Assembly (NCBI RefSeq): GCF_001510645.1
Contig: NZ_LMVB01000001.1
Coordinates: forward strand, 186,001 to 250,000
Length of the DNA: 64,000 nucleotides
Direction: 5' to 3'
Origin: Paenibacillus sp. FJAT-29882
GTDB taxonomy: Bacteria > Bacillota > Bacilli > Bacillales > DSM-1321
Part shown: piece after piece, positions 45,148-54,482 of the stretch
How the letters are laid out: each line of letters begins with the position of its first letter
How positions within the stretch are numbered: the stretch's first letter is position 1
Position numbers and translations under genes: made by a program
The notes under the pieces: generated by a model
Database searches by the model: none
Seen by the model: only the letters and a program-made list of their open reading frames with translations
What the model was told of the DNA's origin: nothing

Positions 45148-46890
45148 ATGAAGTCCTTGAGGAAATTACTTCAATATGTAAAACCCTATACACTTTTCGC
45201 CATTTTGGGGCCGTTCTTGATGTGCATTGAAGTAGCGATGGATTTGCTACAGCCGACTATCATGCAGCATATCATTGATGTGGGAATCGCTAATCAAGAC
45301 AATGCTTATGTCATAAAGCTTGGGCTACTTATGTTATTGACAGCTTTTGTAGGATTAATAGGAGGAGCTGGCAGTTCCATTTACAGTACGAAAGCGGCTG
45401 TCCATTTTGCAACAGATATTCGTCGTGACGTGTTCAGGAGGACGGAGCAATTTTCCAATCAAAATACCGATTCATTTGGTACTGGAAAATTAATAACCAT
45501 TGTGACGAATGATATTGCGGCAGTTCAGCAGGCACTCATGATGACATTGCGTGTTTTTGTACGTGGACCGTTGCTGTTTATTGGATCAGTGGTCATTGTC
45601 TGGTTTACAGCACGTGAATTGTTTCCTGTGTTACTCGTTGCCATCCCGATTTTAATTGCTTTTATCTATTATTTTTCTGCTAAATCAGGCAAATTGTTTG
45701 CAAGAGTGCAAAAAGCAATGGATCAGGTTAATACAAAACTTCAGGAAACTTTGGCAGGTATCCGCGTTATCAAAGCGTTCGATCGTCAAGATTATGAGAA
45801 GGGAAATTTCAAAACGGTAAATGATTCGTTAATGAAGCGGAATATGTCGGCCGAGCAAGTCATTCTTACGCTCATGCCTATTATGTTGTTCGTAGTGAAT
45901 ATTGGTGTTGTTGCGGGTCTATGGATGGGGGCGATAAAAGTGAATGAAGGCACGCTTCAAGTCGGCGTCATCTTAGCTTTCATTAATTATTTGAACATTA
46001 TTATGAATGGATTAATGACGAGCAGCCATGTGTTGATGCAGATTACTCGTTCCTTTACTTCAGCAGATCGGATTCACCAGGTACTTGATACGGAAATTGA
46101 TATTACTGAGCCTGAAAGTCTAGCTTTTCTTCCAGCAATACGCGGTGAAGTGGAATTTAGACAGGTGAATTTTAGTTATAGTAAAAATGGGGAATATGTG
46201 TTAAAAAATATTTCTTTTCAGGCTAAAGCAGGTGAGACGATTGGAATTATCGGTTCGACTGGTAGTGGGAAATCGACGCTCGTAAAATTGCTTCCACGCC
46301 TATACGATCCAGATTCGGGAGCCATCCTGATCGATGGGGTCAACATAAAAGAATATCCTCTGGAAAAACTGCGAACCGCGATTGGCTTTGTTCCGCAAAA
46401 AGCCACGCTGTTTTCCGGTACGATTGAGGAGAATTTACGCTTCGGCAAAGAGGAAGCAACAACGCTTGAGATGGAAAGCGTGGCTCAGTCTGCAGCTGCA
46501 AGTGAGTTTATAAATAGATTTGACGGAAAATTTGCCCATGAGCTCATGCAAGGAGCGACGAATTTGTCCGGTGGCCAAAAACAACGTCTATCGATGGCGC
46601 GTGCATTCATCCGGAAACCGAAATTTTTAATCCTAGATGACTCAACTTCGGCCATTGACGCTTTATCGGAAACAGCGGTGCAACAGGCATTAAAACAAGA
46701 TTATTCAGATACAACTGTGTTCATCATCTCTGCAAAAATTTCATCGATTATGGATGCCGACCAGATTCTCGTCGTGGATGATGGAAGGATCGAAGCAAGT
46801 GGAACACATGAAGAATTACTTGCGAAAAGCCGTGTCTATCACGATATCTATATTACGCAAAGCGGGAAGGAGGTCCATTCCTATGAGTAA
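45148..46890 (+). CDS. Heterodimeric ABC exporter subunit with degenerate ATPase site
   Basis: Half-transporter of 580 residues: six helices then an ATPase (about 330-580). Walker A is GSTGSGKST and the signature is LSGGQKQR, but Walker B ends in ILDDSTS (Asp instead of the catalytic Glu) and the switch His is replaced (IISAKISS). This is the non-catalytic half of a heterodimer like LmrC, BmrC or YfiB. GGGAGGGGG precedes the ATG. It overlaps the partner gene by 8 bases. Likely multidrug export under PadR control. Confidence 0.92.
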   Translation: MKSLRKLLQYVKPYTLFAILGPFLMCIEVAMDLLQPTIMQHIIDVGIANQDNAYVIKLGLLMLLTAFVGLIGGAGSSIYSTKAAVHFATDIRRDVFRRTEQFSNQNTDSFGTGKLITIVTNDIAAVQQALMMTLRVFVRGPLLFIGSVVIVWFTARELFPVLLVAIPILIAFIYYFSAKSGKLFARVQKAMDQVNTKLQETLAGIRVIKAFDRQDYEKGNFKTVNDSLMKRNMSAEQVILTLMPIMLFVVNIGVVAGLWMGAIKVNEGTLQVGVILAFINYLNIIMNGLMTSSHVLMQITRSFTSADRIHQVLDTEIDITEPESLAFLPAIRGEVEFRQVNFSYSKNGEYVLKNISFQAKAGETIGIIGSTGSGKSTLVKLLPRLYDPDSGAILIDGVNIKEYPLEKLRTAIGFVPQKATLFSGTIEENLRFGKEEATTLEMESVAQSAAASEFINRFDGKFAHELMQGATNLSGGQKQRLSMARAFIRKPKFLILDDSTSAIDALSETAVQQALKQDYSDTTVFIISAKISSIMDADQILVVDDGRIEASGTHEELLAKSRVYHDIYITQSGKEVHSYE

Positions 46891-48700
46891 AACTTCCTCA
46901 CAGCCTGTCCCGAATGTAATGGGTCGCGCCCGTGGACCAAGAGGGTTTTCCGGACCGGTTGTTAAAGCGAAGGATAAAAAAGGAACGGCCAAACGGATTT
47001 GGCGATATATGGAAGTGCAAAAAGTAGCGCTGATCACAGCGATTATTTTTGTTATCTTTTCTACACTATTAGGCTTATTAGGTCCCTATTTGATTGGGGT
47101 CATCATTGATGACTACATCATTCCAAAGGATATTGGTGGGACTCTTCGGCTTTTGGTATTATTAGCTTCTGTTTATACGGCTATCTCAATATTCACCTGG
47201 TTGCAAACGTTTTTGATGGTCCGCGTATCATTACAGACGATTCGGATATTACGTCAGGATTTATTTAATAAATTTCAGGTATTATCCTTAAGGTTTTTCG
47301 ATAAACGTACACATGGAGATTTGATGAGCCGAGTGACAAATGATATTGAGAGCTTGAATAATGCGCTCAGTCAAAGCGTTATTCAAATTTTTTCTTCCAT
47401 CTTAATGGTATCAGGTGTTACGATTGCGATGTTTTCACTTAATTGGGTGCTCGCCATTGTGACGCTGTTGATCATTCCAGTGATGATCTTTACGACTAAA
47501 AAAATCATCACATACAGCAGCAGTAATTTCATCAAAAGACAGCGAGACTTGGGAGAGTTGAACGGATTTATCGAGGAGTCCATTTCAGGAAACGAAGTGA
47601 TTACACTCTTTGGGAAAGAGGAAAAGACTATTGCGAAATTCTCGGTGGTTAATGAAAGACTGCGCCATTCGGCAATGGCGGCAGATACGGTATCAGGCTT
47701 TCTTGGACCGATTAATAACTTCATTAACAATGCGGGACTAGGATTAGTGATTGGGTTTGGCGCGATTATGACGGTTCAAGGGATGACATCTGTCGGGATC
47801 ATTGCCGCCTTCGTCACGTATTCCCGCCAATTCTTCCGGCCTATTAACCAACTATCCAGTCTATTGAATACGTTTCAGTCCGCGATAGCTGGCGCTGAGA
47901 GGGTGTTTGAAATCATGGATGAAACTCCAGATTTGAAGGATAAAGAGAACCCGATTGCAATCGATTCCTTTCATGGTGATGTCGAATTTTCCAATGTTCA
48001 CTTTTGCTATGAGGATGAAAAGCCAATCTTGAAAAATATTAATTTTAAAGTAAGAGCAGGCGAGAAAATTGCCTTGGTAGGTCCAACTGGTTCGGGTAAA
48101 ACGACCATCATCAATCTGTTAATGAGGTTCTATGACATTAATTCTGGTGAAATAAAAATCGATGGTCAGGACATTAGAGATTATAAAATCAGTAAGTTGC
48201 GCAAAAAAATTGGTATTGTGCTTCAGGATACCTTTCTATTTTCCGGGACTATCATGGAAAATATCCGTTATGGACGTTTGGAAGCAACCGATGATGAAGT
48301 CATTGCTGCGGCAAAAATGGCTTCTGCTCATGGATACATCAAGCATTTACCCGAAAAATATCAAACGTCAATCACATCTGGTGGCTCCAACATAAGTCAG
48401 GGACAACGTCAATTGCTTGCGATTGCCAGGGCCATTTTAGCAGATTCAGATATATTGATTCTTGATGAAGCAACATCTAGCATTGATACCAGAACCGAAA
48501 TTGAAATCCAAGAAGGATTGAATCGCTTAACTGAGGGACGGACAAGCTTTGTAATTGCCCACCGCTTAAAAACAATTGAGAATGCCGACCGGATTTTGGT
48601 TATCCATCATGGAGAGATCATTGAATCGGGTACCCATCAGGAACTGTTGCAGGAGAAAGGCTTTTATTTTGACATGTATGATAGTCAGTTTAATATTTGA
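46883..48700 (+). CDS. Heterodimeric ABC exporter subunit with intact ATPase site
   Basis: Half-transporter of 605 residues, partner of the preceding gene. After a 38-residue head come six helices and an ATPase with GPTGSGKTT, a signature reading ISQGQRQLLAIARA (SQGQ in place of SGGQ), Walker B LILDEATSSID and switch His in VIAHRLKTI. The complementary degeneracy of the two subunits is the pattern of heterodimeric exporters (LmrCD, YfiBC). ATG at 46883 has GGAGG upstream; the open frame to 46754 lies inside the partner. Confidence 0.93.
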   Translation: MSKTSSQPVPNVMGRARGPRGFSGPVVKAKDKKGTAKRIWRYMEVQKVALITAIIFVIFSTLLGLLGPYLIGVIIDDYIIPKDIGGTLRLLVLLASVYTAISIFTWLQTFLMVRVSLQTIRILRQDLFNKFQVLSLRFFDKRTHGDLMSRVTNDIESLNNALSQSVIQIFSSILMVSGVTIAMFSLNWVLAIVTLLIIPVMIFTTKKIITYSSSNFIKRQRDLGELNGFIEESISGNEVITLFGKEEKTIAKFSVVNERLRHSAMAADTVSGFLGPINNFINNAGLGLVIGFGAIMTVQGMTSVGIIAAFVTYSRQFFRPINQLSSLLNTFQSAIAGAERVFEIMDETPDLKDKENPIAIDSFHGDVEFSNVHFCYEDEKPILKNINFKVRAGEKIALVGPTGSGKTTIINLLMRFYDINSGEIKIDGQDIRDYKISKLRKKIGIVLQDTFLFSGTIMENIRYGRLEATDDEVIAAAKMASAHGYIKHLPEKYQTSITSGGSNISQGQRQLLAIARAILADSDILILDEATSSIDTRTEIEIQEGLNRLTEGRTSFVIAHRLKTIENADRILVIHHGEIIESGTHQELLQEKGFYFDMYDSQFNI

Positions 48701-48710
48701 GGATGAATAC

Positions 48711-48785
48711 TCCCGCCACTTAACTTTCTAACAAAAGTTTGAAGTGGGGGGAAGAAAACCCCCACTGATTGAAGTTTCACTTTAT
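48711..48785 (-). repeat. Two-hairpin repeat, shortened copy E
   Basis: Minus strand from the IclR stop: AAAGTGAAACTTCAATCAG, then TGGGGG, a linker, and CCCCCCACTTC; a further CCGCCACTTAA arm follows. It retains hairpin 1 and a fragment of hairpin 2. The IclR TGA stop lies inside the AAAGTGAAAC lead. It also lies at the 3' end of the convergent ABC gene. Confidence 0.7.
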
Positions 48786-49553
48786 TGTTGTATTAAAGTG
48801 TTCATTAATCTTTTGACAAGTTTCGAGAAGGGCAGTTGCTAGCCTTTCCTCATTACCATAAAAACGAGTTGCTGGGAGTGGTATAGAGACAGCACTTAGA
48901 TTTTTCATACTATCAACAACAACTGCGCCTACCGCACAAATTCCATGAATGTGCTCTTCTTTGGTAAAAGCAACACCTTCTTTACGAACTACTTCTAACT
49001 CTTTTAACAGTTCATCCCGATTCGTCATCGTTTTATCTGTGTACTTTGTTAATTGATTGGGTAGGAGCTTTTCAACCTCGGTTGTAGGTAGTGAGGCGAG
49101 TATAGCCTTTCCATTTGCCGTGCAATGTAATGGAAAAGATGCTCCGGGTTGTGAAGTCGCTTGTAGTGGATGTGAAGCGATAATTTGATCTACAAAAAGT
49201 ACCTTTCCGTTATCTAAAACTGAGAGGTCGACGGTTTCATTTACTTCATTCGATAGTTGAATTAAAAATGGCCTAATTTCTTCTCTAAGGTCACTATGGA
49301 CAGCAGCAGCAAGCATTGCAATCTCAGGCCCAAGACGGATACCGCCGTAAGCAGAGGCTTGTGCGACAAAATTTTCATGTTCTAGAGTTTGAACAATTCT
49401 TTGCACTGTTGATCGTGCTAATCCCACTTCTTTTGCAATCTGAGATAAGCTTAATCCTTTTGGATGATCCCTAAGAGTCCTCAGTATTTTAGCCGCCCGA
49501 GAGATAACTTGAACGTTAGATGTCTTATTTTGATCTTGTTTATCGTTACTCAA
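48777..49553 (-). CDS. IclR-family regulator
   Basis: 258 residues: N-terminal winged helix (LSLSQIAKEVGLARSTVQRI) and the C-terminal effector domain with HCTANGKAILA and an acidic/Cys region GICAVGAVVVD. The TTG start has AAGGAG upstream. It is divergent from a Gfo/Idh/MocA dehydrogenase, an MFS transporter and further oxidoreductases, so it likely controls uptake and oxidation of a sugar or polyol. Confidence 0.88.
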   Translation of the reverse strand: MSNDKQDQNKTSNVQVISRAAKILRTLRDHPKGLSLSQIAKEVGLARSTVQRIVQTLEHENFVAQASAYGGIRLGPEIAMLAAAVHSDLREEIRPFLIQLSNEVNETVDLSVLDNGKVLFVDQIIASHPLQATSQPGASFPLHCTANGKAILASLPTTEVEKLLPNQLTKYTDKTMTNRDELLKELEVVRKEGVAFTKEEHIHGICAVGAVVVDSMKNLSAVSIPLPATRFYGNEERLATALLETCQKINEHFNTTIK

Positions 49554-49680
49554 AAATATGTACTCCTTCCATCTTATCTACCCATTCAATTATATCTGAA
49601 ATTTTGATCTTTCATATAGAATTTCTGTCATTGATCAAATATGTAGAAGTTACCTTTCAATTCTTTTGTATGAAGGACAT

Positions 49681-49797
49681 GGGGACGGGGCTTCGCAACC
49701 TACTCATAAGCCCGCTACTTAGCAGGTAAAGCATCCAAAGTTCCGCCACCATTTACCATATGTAGTGTGCTACATGTGGTAAATGGTGGCGTTTTGT
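49681..49797. repeat. Long-stem repeat (copy 2)
   Basis: A 22-bp stem, CGCCACCATTTACCATATGTAG at 49744-49765 described by its core CACCATTTACCATATG, pairs with 49770-49791 with one G-T wobble and a 4-base loop. CGGGGCTTCGCA leads it, as at 28950. The 49554-49680 and 49798-49985 flanks hold only promoter-like AT-rich DNA. Confidence 0.7.
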
Positions 49798-49985
49798 ATC
49801 ATAACTGATGATTGTATGAAGAAAAACAATCTGATTGACAAAGGTGTTATACATTCATTATACTCAAGTTAACCAAATGACGATACATATGTACCGTATA
49901 GTGGTTAATACTTCATTTAGATTGTTGCATACTATTAATTTATTATCGAGACTTTTTAAACATTTAAAATTAGAGGTGGATAGAT

Positions 49986-51149
49986 ATGGGTTTGGTAAAA
50001 GTCGGCGTAATTGGAGTAGGGAATATAGGCAGCTCACATGTTCAATTACTGGATAAAGGACAAATCGAAGGGGCAACATTAACAGCCATTTGTAGTCGTA
50101 ATGAAAGTCGAATTGAATGGGTGAAAAATAATACACAAGGAGATGTGCAAATTTTCCGGGATGAAGAGACCTTTTTTAGTGAATCAGGAATTGATGCCGT
50201 TCTAATTGCGACGCCCCATTACAGTCATCCAGACCTAGCAAAAACAGCCTTTGCGAATGGGATACATGTCCTCATTGAGAAACCAGCAGGGGTTTATACA
50301 AAAAATGTGCTGGAAATGAATGAAGCAGCTAAAGCTAGTGGTAAAGTATTTGGTATCATGTATAACCAAAGAGCGAATCCCCTTTATCAAAAGTTACGGG
50401 ATCTTATTCGTTCAGGAGAACTTGGTGAGATTAAACGAACCAATTTGATTGTGACGGATATTTACCGTTCACAAAGTTATTATGATTCAAGTAAATGGAG
50501 AGCCACATGGAAAGGTGAAGGTGGAGGTGTTTTATTAAATCAGGCACTTCACCAATTAGATATTTGGCAGTGGACGACAGGGGATATGCCCAAACGGATT
50601 CGTGCAGTGTCCAGTGTAGGAAAGTACCATGATATTGAGGTTGAAGATGATGTAACAGCATATGTCGAATATGATAATGGGGCGACGGGTGTATTTATTA
50701 CTTCAACAGGAGAAGTTCCGGGAACGAATCGCTTTGAGATCATTGGAGATCGCGGGAAAATCGTTGTTGAAAATGAAGAACTTACCTTCTACCAATTAAC
50801 ACAATCAGAACGTGAATTTAATAAGACGTACAAAGGTGGTTTCGGTCAGCCGGAATGGAAGGAAATTGATGTTTCTGTAAAAAGTGAAAATGCAAATCAT
50901 GTAAGGATTATTCAAAACTGGATTGATTCGATTCGTAAAGGTTCACCTTTACTTGCACCAGGTGAAGATGGGGTAAAGGCATTAGAAATTGCCAATGCCA
51001 TGTACTTATCTTCTTGGTTAAATGAAACAGTAGAATTACCTGTCGACCCCAACTATTATTTTGAAAAATTACAAGAAAAAATCAGTACTTCTACATTCGA
51101 GAAAAAGAATGTAACAAACACAACATTAGATGTAAAAGGGACCCATTAG
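49986..51149 (+). CDS. Gfo/Idh/MocA-family dehydrogenase
   Basis: NAD(P)-dependent sugar-type oxidoreductase of 387 residues. Rossmann start VKVGVIGVGNIGSSHVQLLD; catalytic-region EKPAG(V) and GEGGGVLLNQALHQLD, with the active-site His in NQALHQLD. AGAGGTGG precedes the ATG. Followed by an MFS transporter and divergent from IclR, so probably a sugar/inositol-like catabolic step. Exact substrate unknown. Confidence 0.9.
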   Translation: MGLVKVGVIGVGNIGSSHVQLLDKGQIEGATLTAICSRNESRIEWVKNNTQGDVQIFRDEETFFSESGIDAVLIATPHYSHPDLAKTAFANGIHVLIEKPAGVYTKNVLEMNEAAKASGKVFGIMYNQRANPLYQKLRDLIRSGELGEIKRTNLIVTDIYRSQSYYDSSKWRATWKGEGGGVLLNQALHQLDIWQWTTGDMPKRIRAVSSVGKYHDIEVEDDVTAYVEYDNGATGVFITSTGEVPGTNRFEIIGDRGKIVVENEELTFYQLTQSEREFNKTYKGGFGQPEWKEIDVSVKSENANHVRIIQNWIDSIRKGSPLLAPGEDGVKALEIANAMYLSSWLNETVELPVDPNYYFEKLQEKISTSTFEKKNVTNTTLDVKGTH

Positions 51150-51264
51150 TATTTTTAATTATTGGTTTGTTAGAATCGGAAACGAGGCTTTTGAAAATAC
51201 AAAATAATCAGTTTAGAAAAATATTGGACAATATACTTTATTGTTTTGGAAATGAGGCATAGAG

Positions 51265-52461
51265 GTGAATACATCGAAATTATGGACAAAAGATTTTATC
51301 ATCATGTCCGTATCCACTTTTTTTGGGAGTTTGACCTTTTATTTATTAATAACGACTTTAACCGTTTATGCGATTGAAGAATTTAACGCTTCACAAAGCA
51401 TGGCGGGTCTTGCGTCTAGTATATTTGTAGTGGGTGCACTAGTTTCACGTATTTTTGCTGGAAAATATATTGAGATTATTGGACGTAAAAAGATGCTTTA
51501 TGGCGGATTATTTTTATTTTTGATTATGATGTTGTTATATTTTTTTGTAGAAAGCATGAACGTATTATTATTTATTCGTTTTATTCATGGAGCAGCGTTT
51601 GGGTTGTTTACCACAGTTATAGCAACCGTTATCATGGATATTATTCCGAATGAACGTCGAGGAGAAGGAGTAAGCTATTTTTCATTAAGTATAACCCTTG
51701 CAATGGCAGTTGGCCCCTTCCTAGGTCTTTATATCAGCGAACAAGGGAGTTTTACGATAATATTTGTAGCTTGTACACTATTCTCTCTCGTAAGTACTAT
51801 TATCTTATTATTTGTGCATGTCCCTGAAGGAAACATCACAAAAGAACAGCTTGATGCAATGAAAGGTTTTAAGTTGAAAGATTTTTTCGAAATAAAGGCT
51901 GTTCCTATCGCTATTATTATTGCAATTATGGGTTTTGCTTACTCAGGTATCCTGTCATTTATGACTTCTTATGCAAAAGAAATTAATTTAATGGAGGCTG
52001 CAAGTTTCTTCTTTCTCGTATATGCTGTTTTCATCTTGATTTCAAGACCATTTACTGGACGGCTATTAGATAAAAAAGGGGATAACATTGTGATGTATCC
52101 AGCGTTACTATTATTTGTGATCGGATTAGTTACTCTTAGTCAAGCCAACCAAGGATTCATTCTCCTTTTAGCAGGAGCGCTAATTGGTCTTGGATTTGGA
52201 ACGATGACTTCTTGCTGTCAAGCTATTGCCATAAAGGAATCACCGCGGCACCGAGTGGGGCTTGCAACCTCGACCTTTTACGTGTTTATGGATTCAGGAG
52301 TAGGAATTGGCCCTTTTCTATTAGGGTTTATCATTCCAGTCGTTGGTTTTCGTGGCGTGTATTTAACCTTGGCAGTGGTCGTATTTGCGAGTATTTTTTT
52401 GTATTATGTACTCCATGGAAGAAAGAAACTTACAGAAAACAATATCCTACAAGCGAGCTAG
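51265..52461 (+). CDS. MFS transporter
   Basis: Twelve-helix permease of 398 residues of the drug/arabinose-efflux-like branch: FYLLITTLTVYAIEEFN, loop 2-3 GRKKMLYGG, ERRGEGVSYFSLSITLAMAV after helix 4, and SPRHRVGLATSTFYVFMDSG near helix 10. GTG start with GAGG upstream. Genetic context suggests import or export of the substrate of the adjacent dehydrogenases. Note a hairpin-like TGGCACC / GGGTGTC pair near 52503-52533. Confidence 0.87.
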   Translation: MNTSKLWTKDFIIMSVSTFFGSLTFYLLITTLTVYAIEEFNASQSMAGLASSIFVVGALVSRIFAGKYIEIIGRKKMLYGGLFLFLIMMLLYFFVESMNVLLFIRFIHGAAFGLFTTVIATVIMDIIPNERRGEGVSYFSLSITLAMAVGPFLGLYISEQGSFTIIFVACTLFSLVSTIILLFVHVPEGNITKEQLDAMKGFKLKDFFEIKAVPIAIIIAIMGFAYSGILSFMTSYAKEINLMEAASFFFLVYAVFILISRPFTGRLLDKKGDNIVMYPALLLFVIGLVTLSQANQGFILLLAGALIGLGFGTMTSCCQAIAIKESPRHRVGLATSTFYVFMDSGVGIGPFLLGFIIPVVGFRGVYLTLAVVVFASIFLYYVLHGRKKLTENNILQAS

Positions 52462-52687
52462 TATTTACGGGGATTTTAGGACAGTTACTTATTAAAAAAT
52501 AATCTGGCACCTTTTTTAAATAAGAAGGGTGTCATAATATATAAAACAATATAACTATTAAAAGTATTGCCTTATAGAGTGGACTTTTATTGTTTGGATG
52601 ACCCTTAACTGACTTTTACAAGTAGGGACATGGGGGTTTATAGAAAATATAGAATGAAGATACATACGATATGGGGTGGGATTGAAT

Positions 52688-53080
52688 ATGATTAAAGGGA
52701 TTAATCACGTAGGATTAAAAGTAGTAGATATGGAACGTTCATTGGATTTTTATTGTAATAAACTTGGTTTTAAGAAAGCGTTTAAATTGAATCAGCCAAA
52801 TGGTGAACCGTGGATTGAATACGTGAAAGTTGCTGAAGGGTGCTTTATTGAATTATTTTACCATGGTGTCGAAGGTGTTAAAGAAAGAGAAAATCATATT
52901 TGTTTCGAAGTTGAAGATATCCACGAAACAGCGGAAAATTTAAAGAAAAAAGGAGTAACACTAGCAGTAGACATTACTCAAGGGATGAGTTTAAACTACC
53001 AGTTCTGGGTAGTAGATCCCGATGGGAATTGGATTGAGTTTATGGAGATGCATCCAGATTCATTACATATGAGAAGTTGA
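52688..53080 (+). CDS. VOC-family (glyoxalase/dioxygenase-fold) protein
   Basis: 130 residues with two beta-alpha-beta-beta-beta modules: INHVGLKVVDMERSLDFYCN and NHICFEVEDIHETAENLKK. Candidate metal ligands are H9 or so in INHVG, Glu in FIELFYH, H in NHICFEV and Glu in IEFMEMH, so it could be an active metalloenzyme (lyase, epimerase or dioxygenase). ATG at 52688 after GGGGTGGG. Substrate unknown. Confidence 0.85.
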   Translation: MIKGINHVGLKVVDMERSLDFYCNKLGFKKAFKLNQPNGEPWIEYVKVAEGCFIELFYHGVEGVKERENHICFEVEDIHETAENLKKKGVTLAVDITQGMSLNYQFWVVDPDGNWIEFMEMHPDSLHMRS

Positions 53081-53140
53081 TGAAGAAGAAAAAGAACTTA
53101 ATATAATACGACAATTATAAAGAGAGAGGGAGTTAATAAA

Positions 53141-53195
53141 GTGATTAGAGTTGTTTCTGACCACTCCCATGGCTAAAGCTGATGGGGTTCTTTCT
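53141..53195. mobile_element. IS200/IS605-like end hairpin, copy 1, behind a truncated gene start
   Basis: A good ribosome site (AGAGAGAGGGAG) and GTG start at 53141 read only VIRVVSDHSHG. The tail of that frame is the complement of TTTAGCCATGGGAGTGGTCA, the type of subterminal hairpin (stem around GCTTTAGC) that closes IS200/IS605 elements. A related hairpin in the opposite orientation is at 58942-58975. No transposase or TnpB is present. Confidence 0.45.
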
Positions 53196-53204
53196 CACAA
53201 ACAT

Positions 53205-53240
53205 CCCACTTACTATCTTCCATAAGAAGTGGGCTTTTTC
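53205..53240 (+). terminator. Terminator before the second Gfo/Idh/MocA gene
   Basis: CCCACTT / AAGTGGG stem followed by CTTTTTC. Confidence 0.65.
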
Positions 53241-53311
53241 GTTAGGGCAATTCTGTAAAATAATTTTCATAATCAGTTGTTTCTATTTATAAAATCAGGG
53301 GGACTATTATC

Positions 53312-54286
53312 ATGAAATTTGAAAAAGTTCGTTGGGGCATTATTGGATGCGGTGATGTGACGGAAGTGAAAAGTGGACCAGCATTCCAAAAAAGTAAAAA
53401 TTCAGAGTTGGTTGCCGTTATGCGGAGGACCGGTGAACTAGCAAAAGACTATGCGCAAAGACATAATGTTCCGAAATGGTATGATGATGCCGACGCACTT
53501 ATTAACGATCCAGATGTCGATGCTGTCTATATTGCAACACCACCTAGTTCACATAAAGAATATACAATTAAAGTTGCAAAGGCTGGAAAACCTGTTTATG
53601 TAGAAAAGCCAATGGCACTCAATTTTGCTGAATGCAATGAAATGGTAGCTGCTTGCAAGGAGGCTCGCGTTCCTTTATATGTTGCTTACTACCGTAGGGC
53701 GCTGCCTCGATTTGTAAAAATAAAAGAGTTGCTAGAAAATAAAGCGATCGGAGACGTTCGTTTCGTATCAACAACACAGTATCAAAAAGCTTCAGAAGAT
53801 GTGTTGGACTCACAAAATCTCCCGTGGAGGGTTCAACCTGAATTGTCCGGAGGAGGACTGTTTTTTGATTTAGCCAGTCATACGCTCGATTTATTAGATT
53901 TTTTACTGGGACCTATTAAAGATGTTCAAGGTTTTACTTCAAATCAAGCAGGCTATTATAGTGCGGAAGATATCGTTACAAGTACCTATCGATTTGAATC
54001 TGGAATTCATGGTGTAGGAAATTGGTGTTTTTCTACTTTTGAAGATGTGGATGTGAATGAAATCGTCGGCAGTAAAGGGAAAATTACCTTTTCCACTTTC
54101 GGAAATGAGCCCATCGTTTTGACTACTATTAGCGGAACAGAGCAGTGGGATTTTGAAGCGCCACAGCACGTTCATCAACCCCTTGTAGAAACGATTGTAG
54201 CTGACTTAACAGGAGATAGTGGTCAGTGCCCAAGTACTGGAGTGACCGGTGCGAGAACAAACTGGGTCATGGGTGAAATAAGCTAG
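53312..54286 (+). CDS. Gfo/Idh/MocA-family dehydrogenase
   Basis: Oxidoreductase of 324 residues: WGIIGCGDVTEVKSGPAFQK opens the Rossmann fold, YVEKPMALNFAECN holds the catalytic Lys, and SGGGLFFDLASHTLDLLDFL the active-site His/Asp. The C-terminus stops early at NWVMGEIS, perhaps a short truncation. GGGGGA upstream of ATG. Not closely similar to the enzyme at 49986. Sugar or sugar-acid substrate likely. Confidence 0.9.
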   Translation: MKFEKVRWGIIGCGDVTEVKSGPAFQKSKNSELVAVMRRTGELAKDYAQRHNVPKWYDDADALINDPDVDAVYIATPPSSHKEYTIKVAKAGKPVYVEKPMALNFAECNEMVAACKEARVPLYVAYYRRALPRFVKIKELLENKAIGDVRFVSTTQYQKASEDVLDSQNLPWRVQPELSGGGLFFDLASHTLDLLDFLLGPIKDVQGFTSNQAGYYSAEDIVTSTYRFESGIHGVGNWCFSTFEDVDVNEIVGSKGKITFSTFGNEPIVLTTISGTEQWDFEAPQHVHQPLVETIVADLTGDSGQCPSTGVTGARTNWVMGEIS

Positions 54287-54369
54287 GTAGAGAATTTTTT
54301 GATTAGGGATGGGAAAAGGAAGGTAAGATCTGAAAAAGAAGGAAGTTAACATTAAAGTTAATGATTTCA

Positions 54370-54409
54370 AAAAAAAGATTGGGTGCTTAAATGGCATCCA
54401 ATCTTTTTT
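54370..54409. terminator. Bidirectional terminator between convergent oxidoreductases
   Basis: Arms AAAAAAGATTGGGTGC and GCATCCAATCTTTTTT, one wobble, 7-base loop. Confidence 0.85.
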
Positions 54410-54482
54410 GGGAAAAGCTATCAAAAACCATCAAATAATATTCATTAATATCCTTAGCATACAATATTTAAAGATTAAACTT

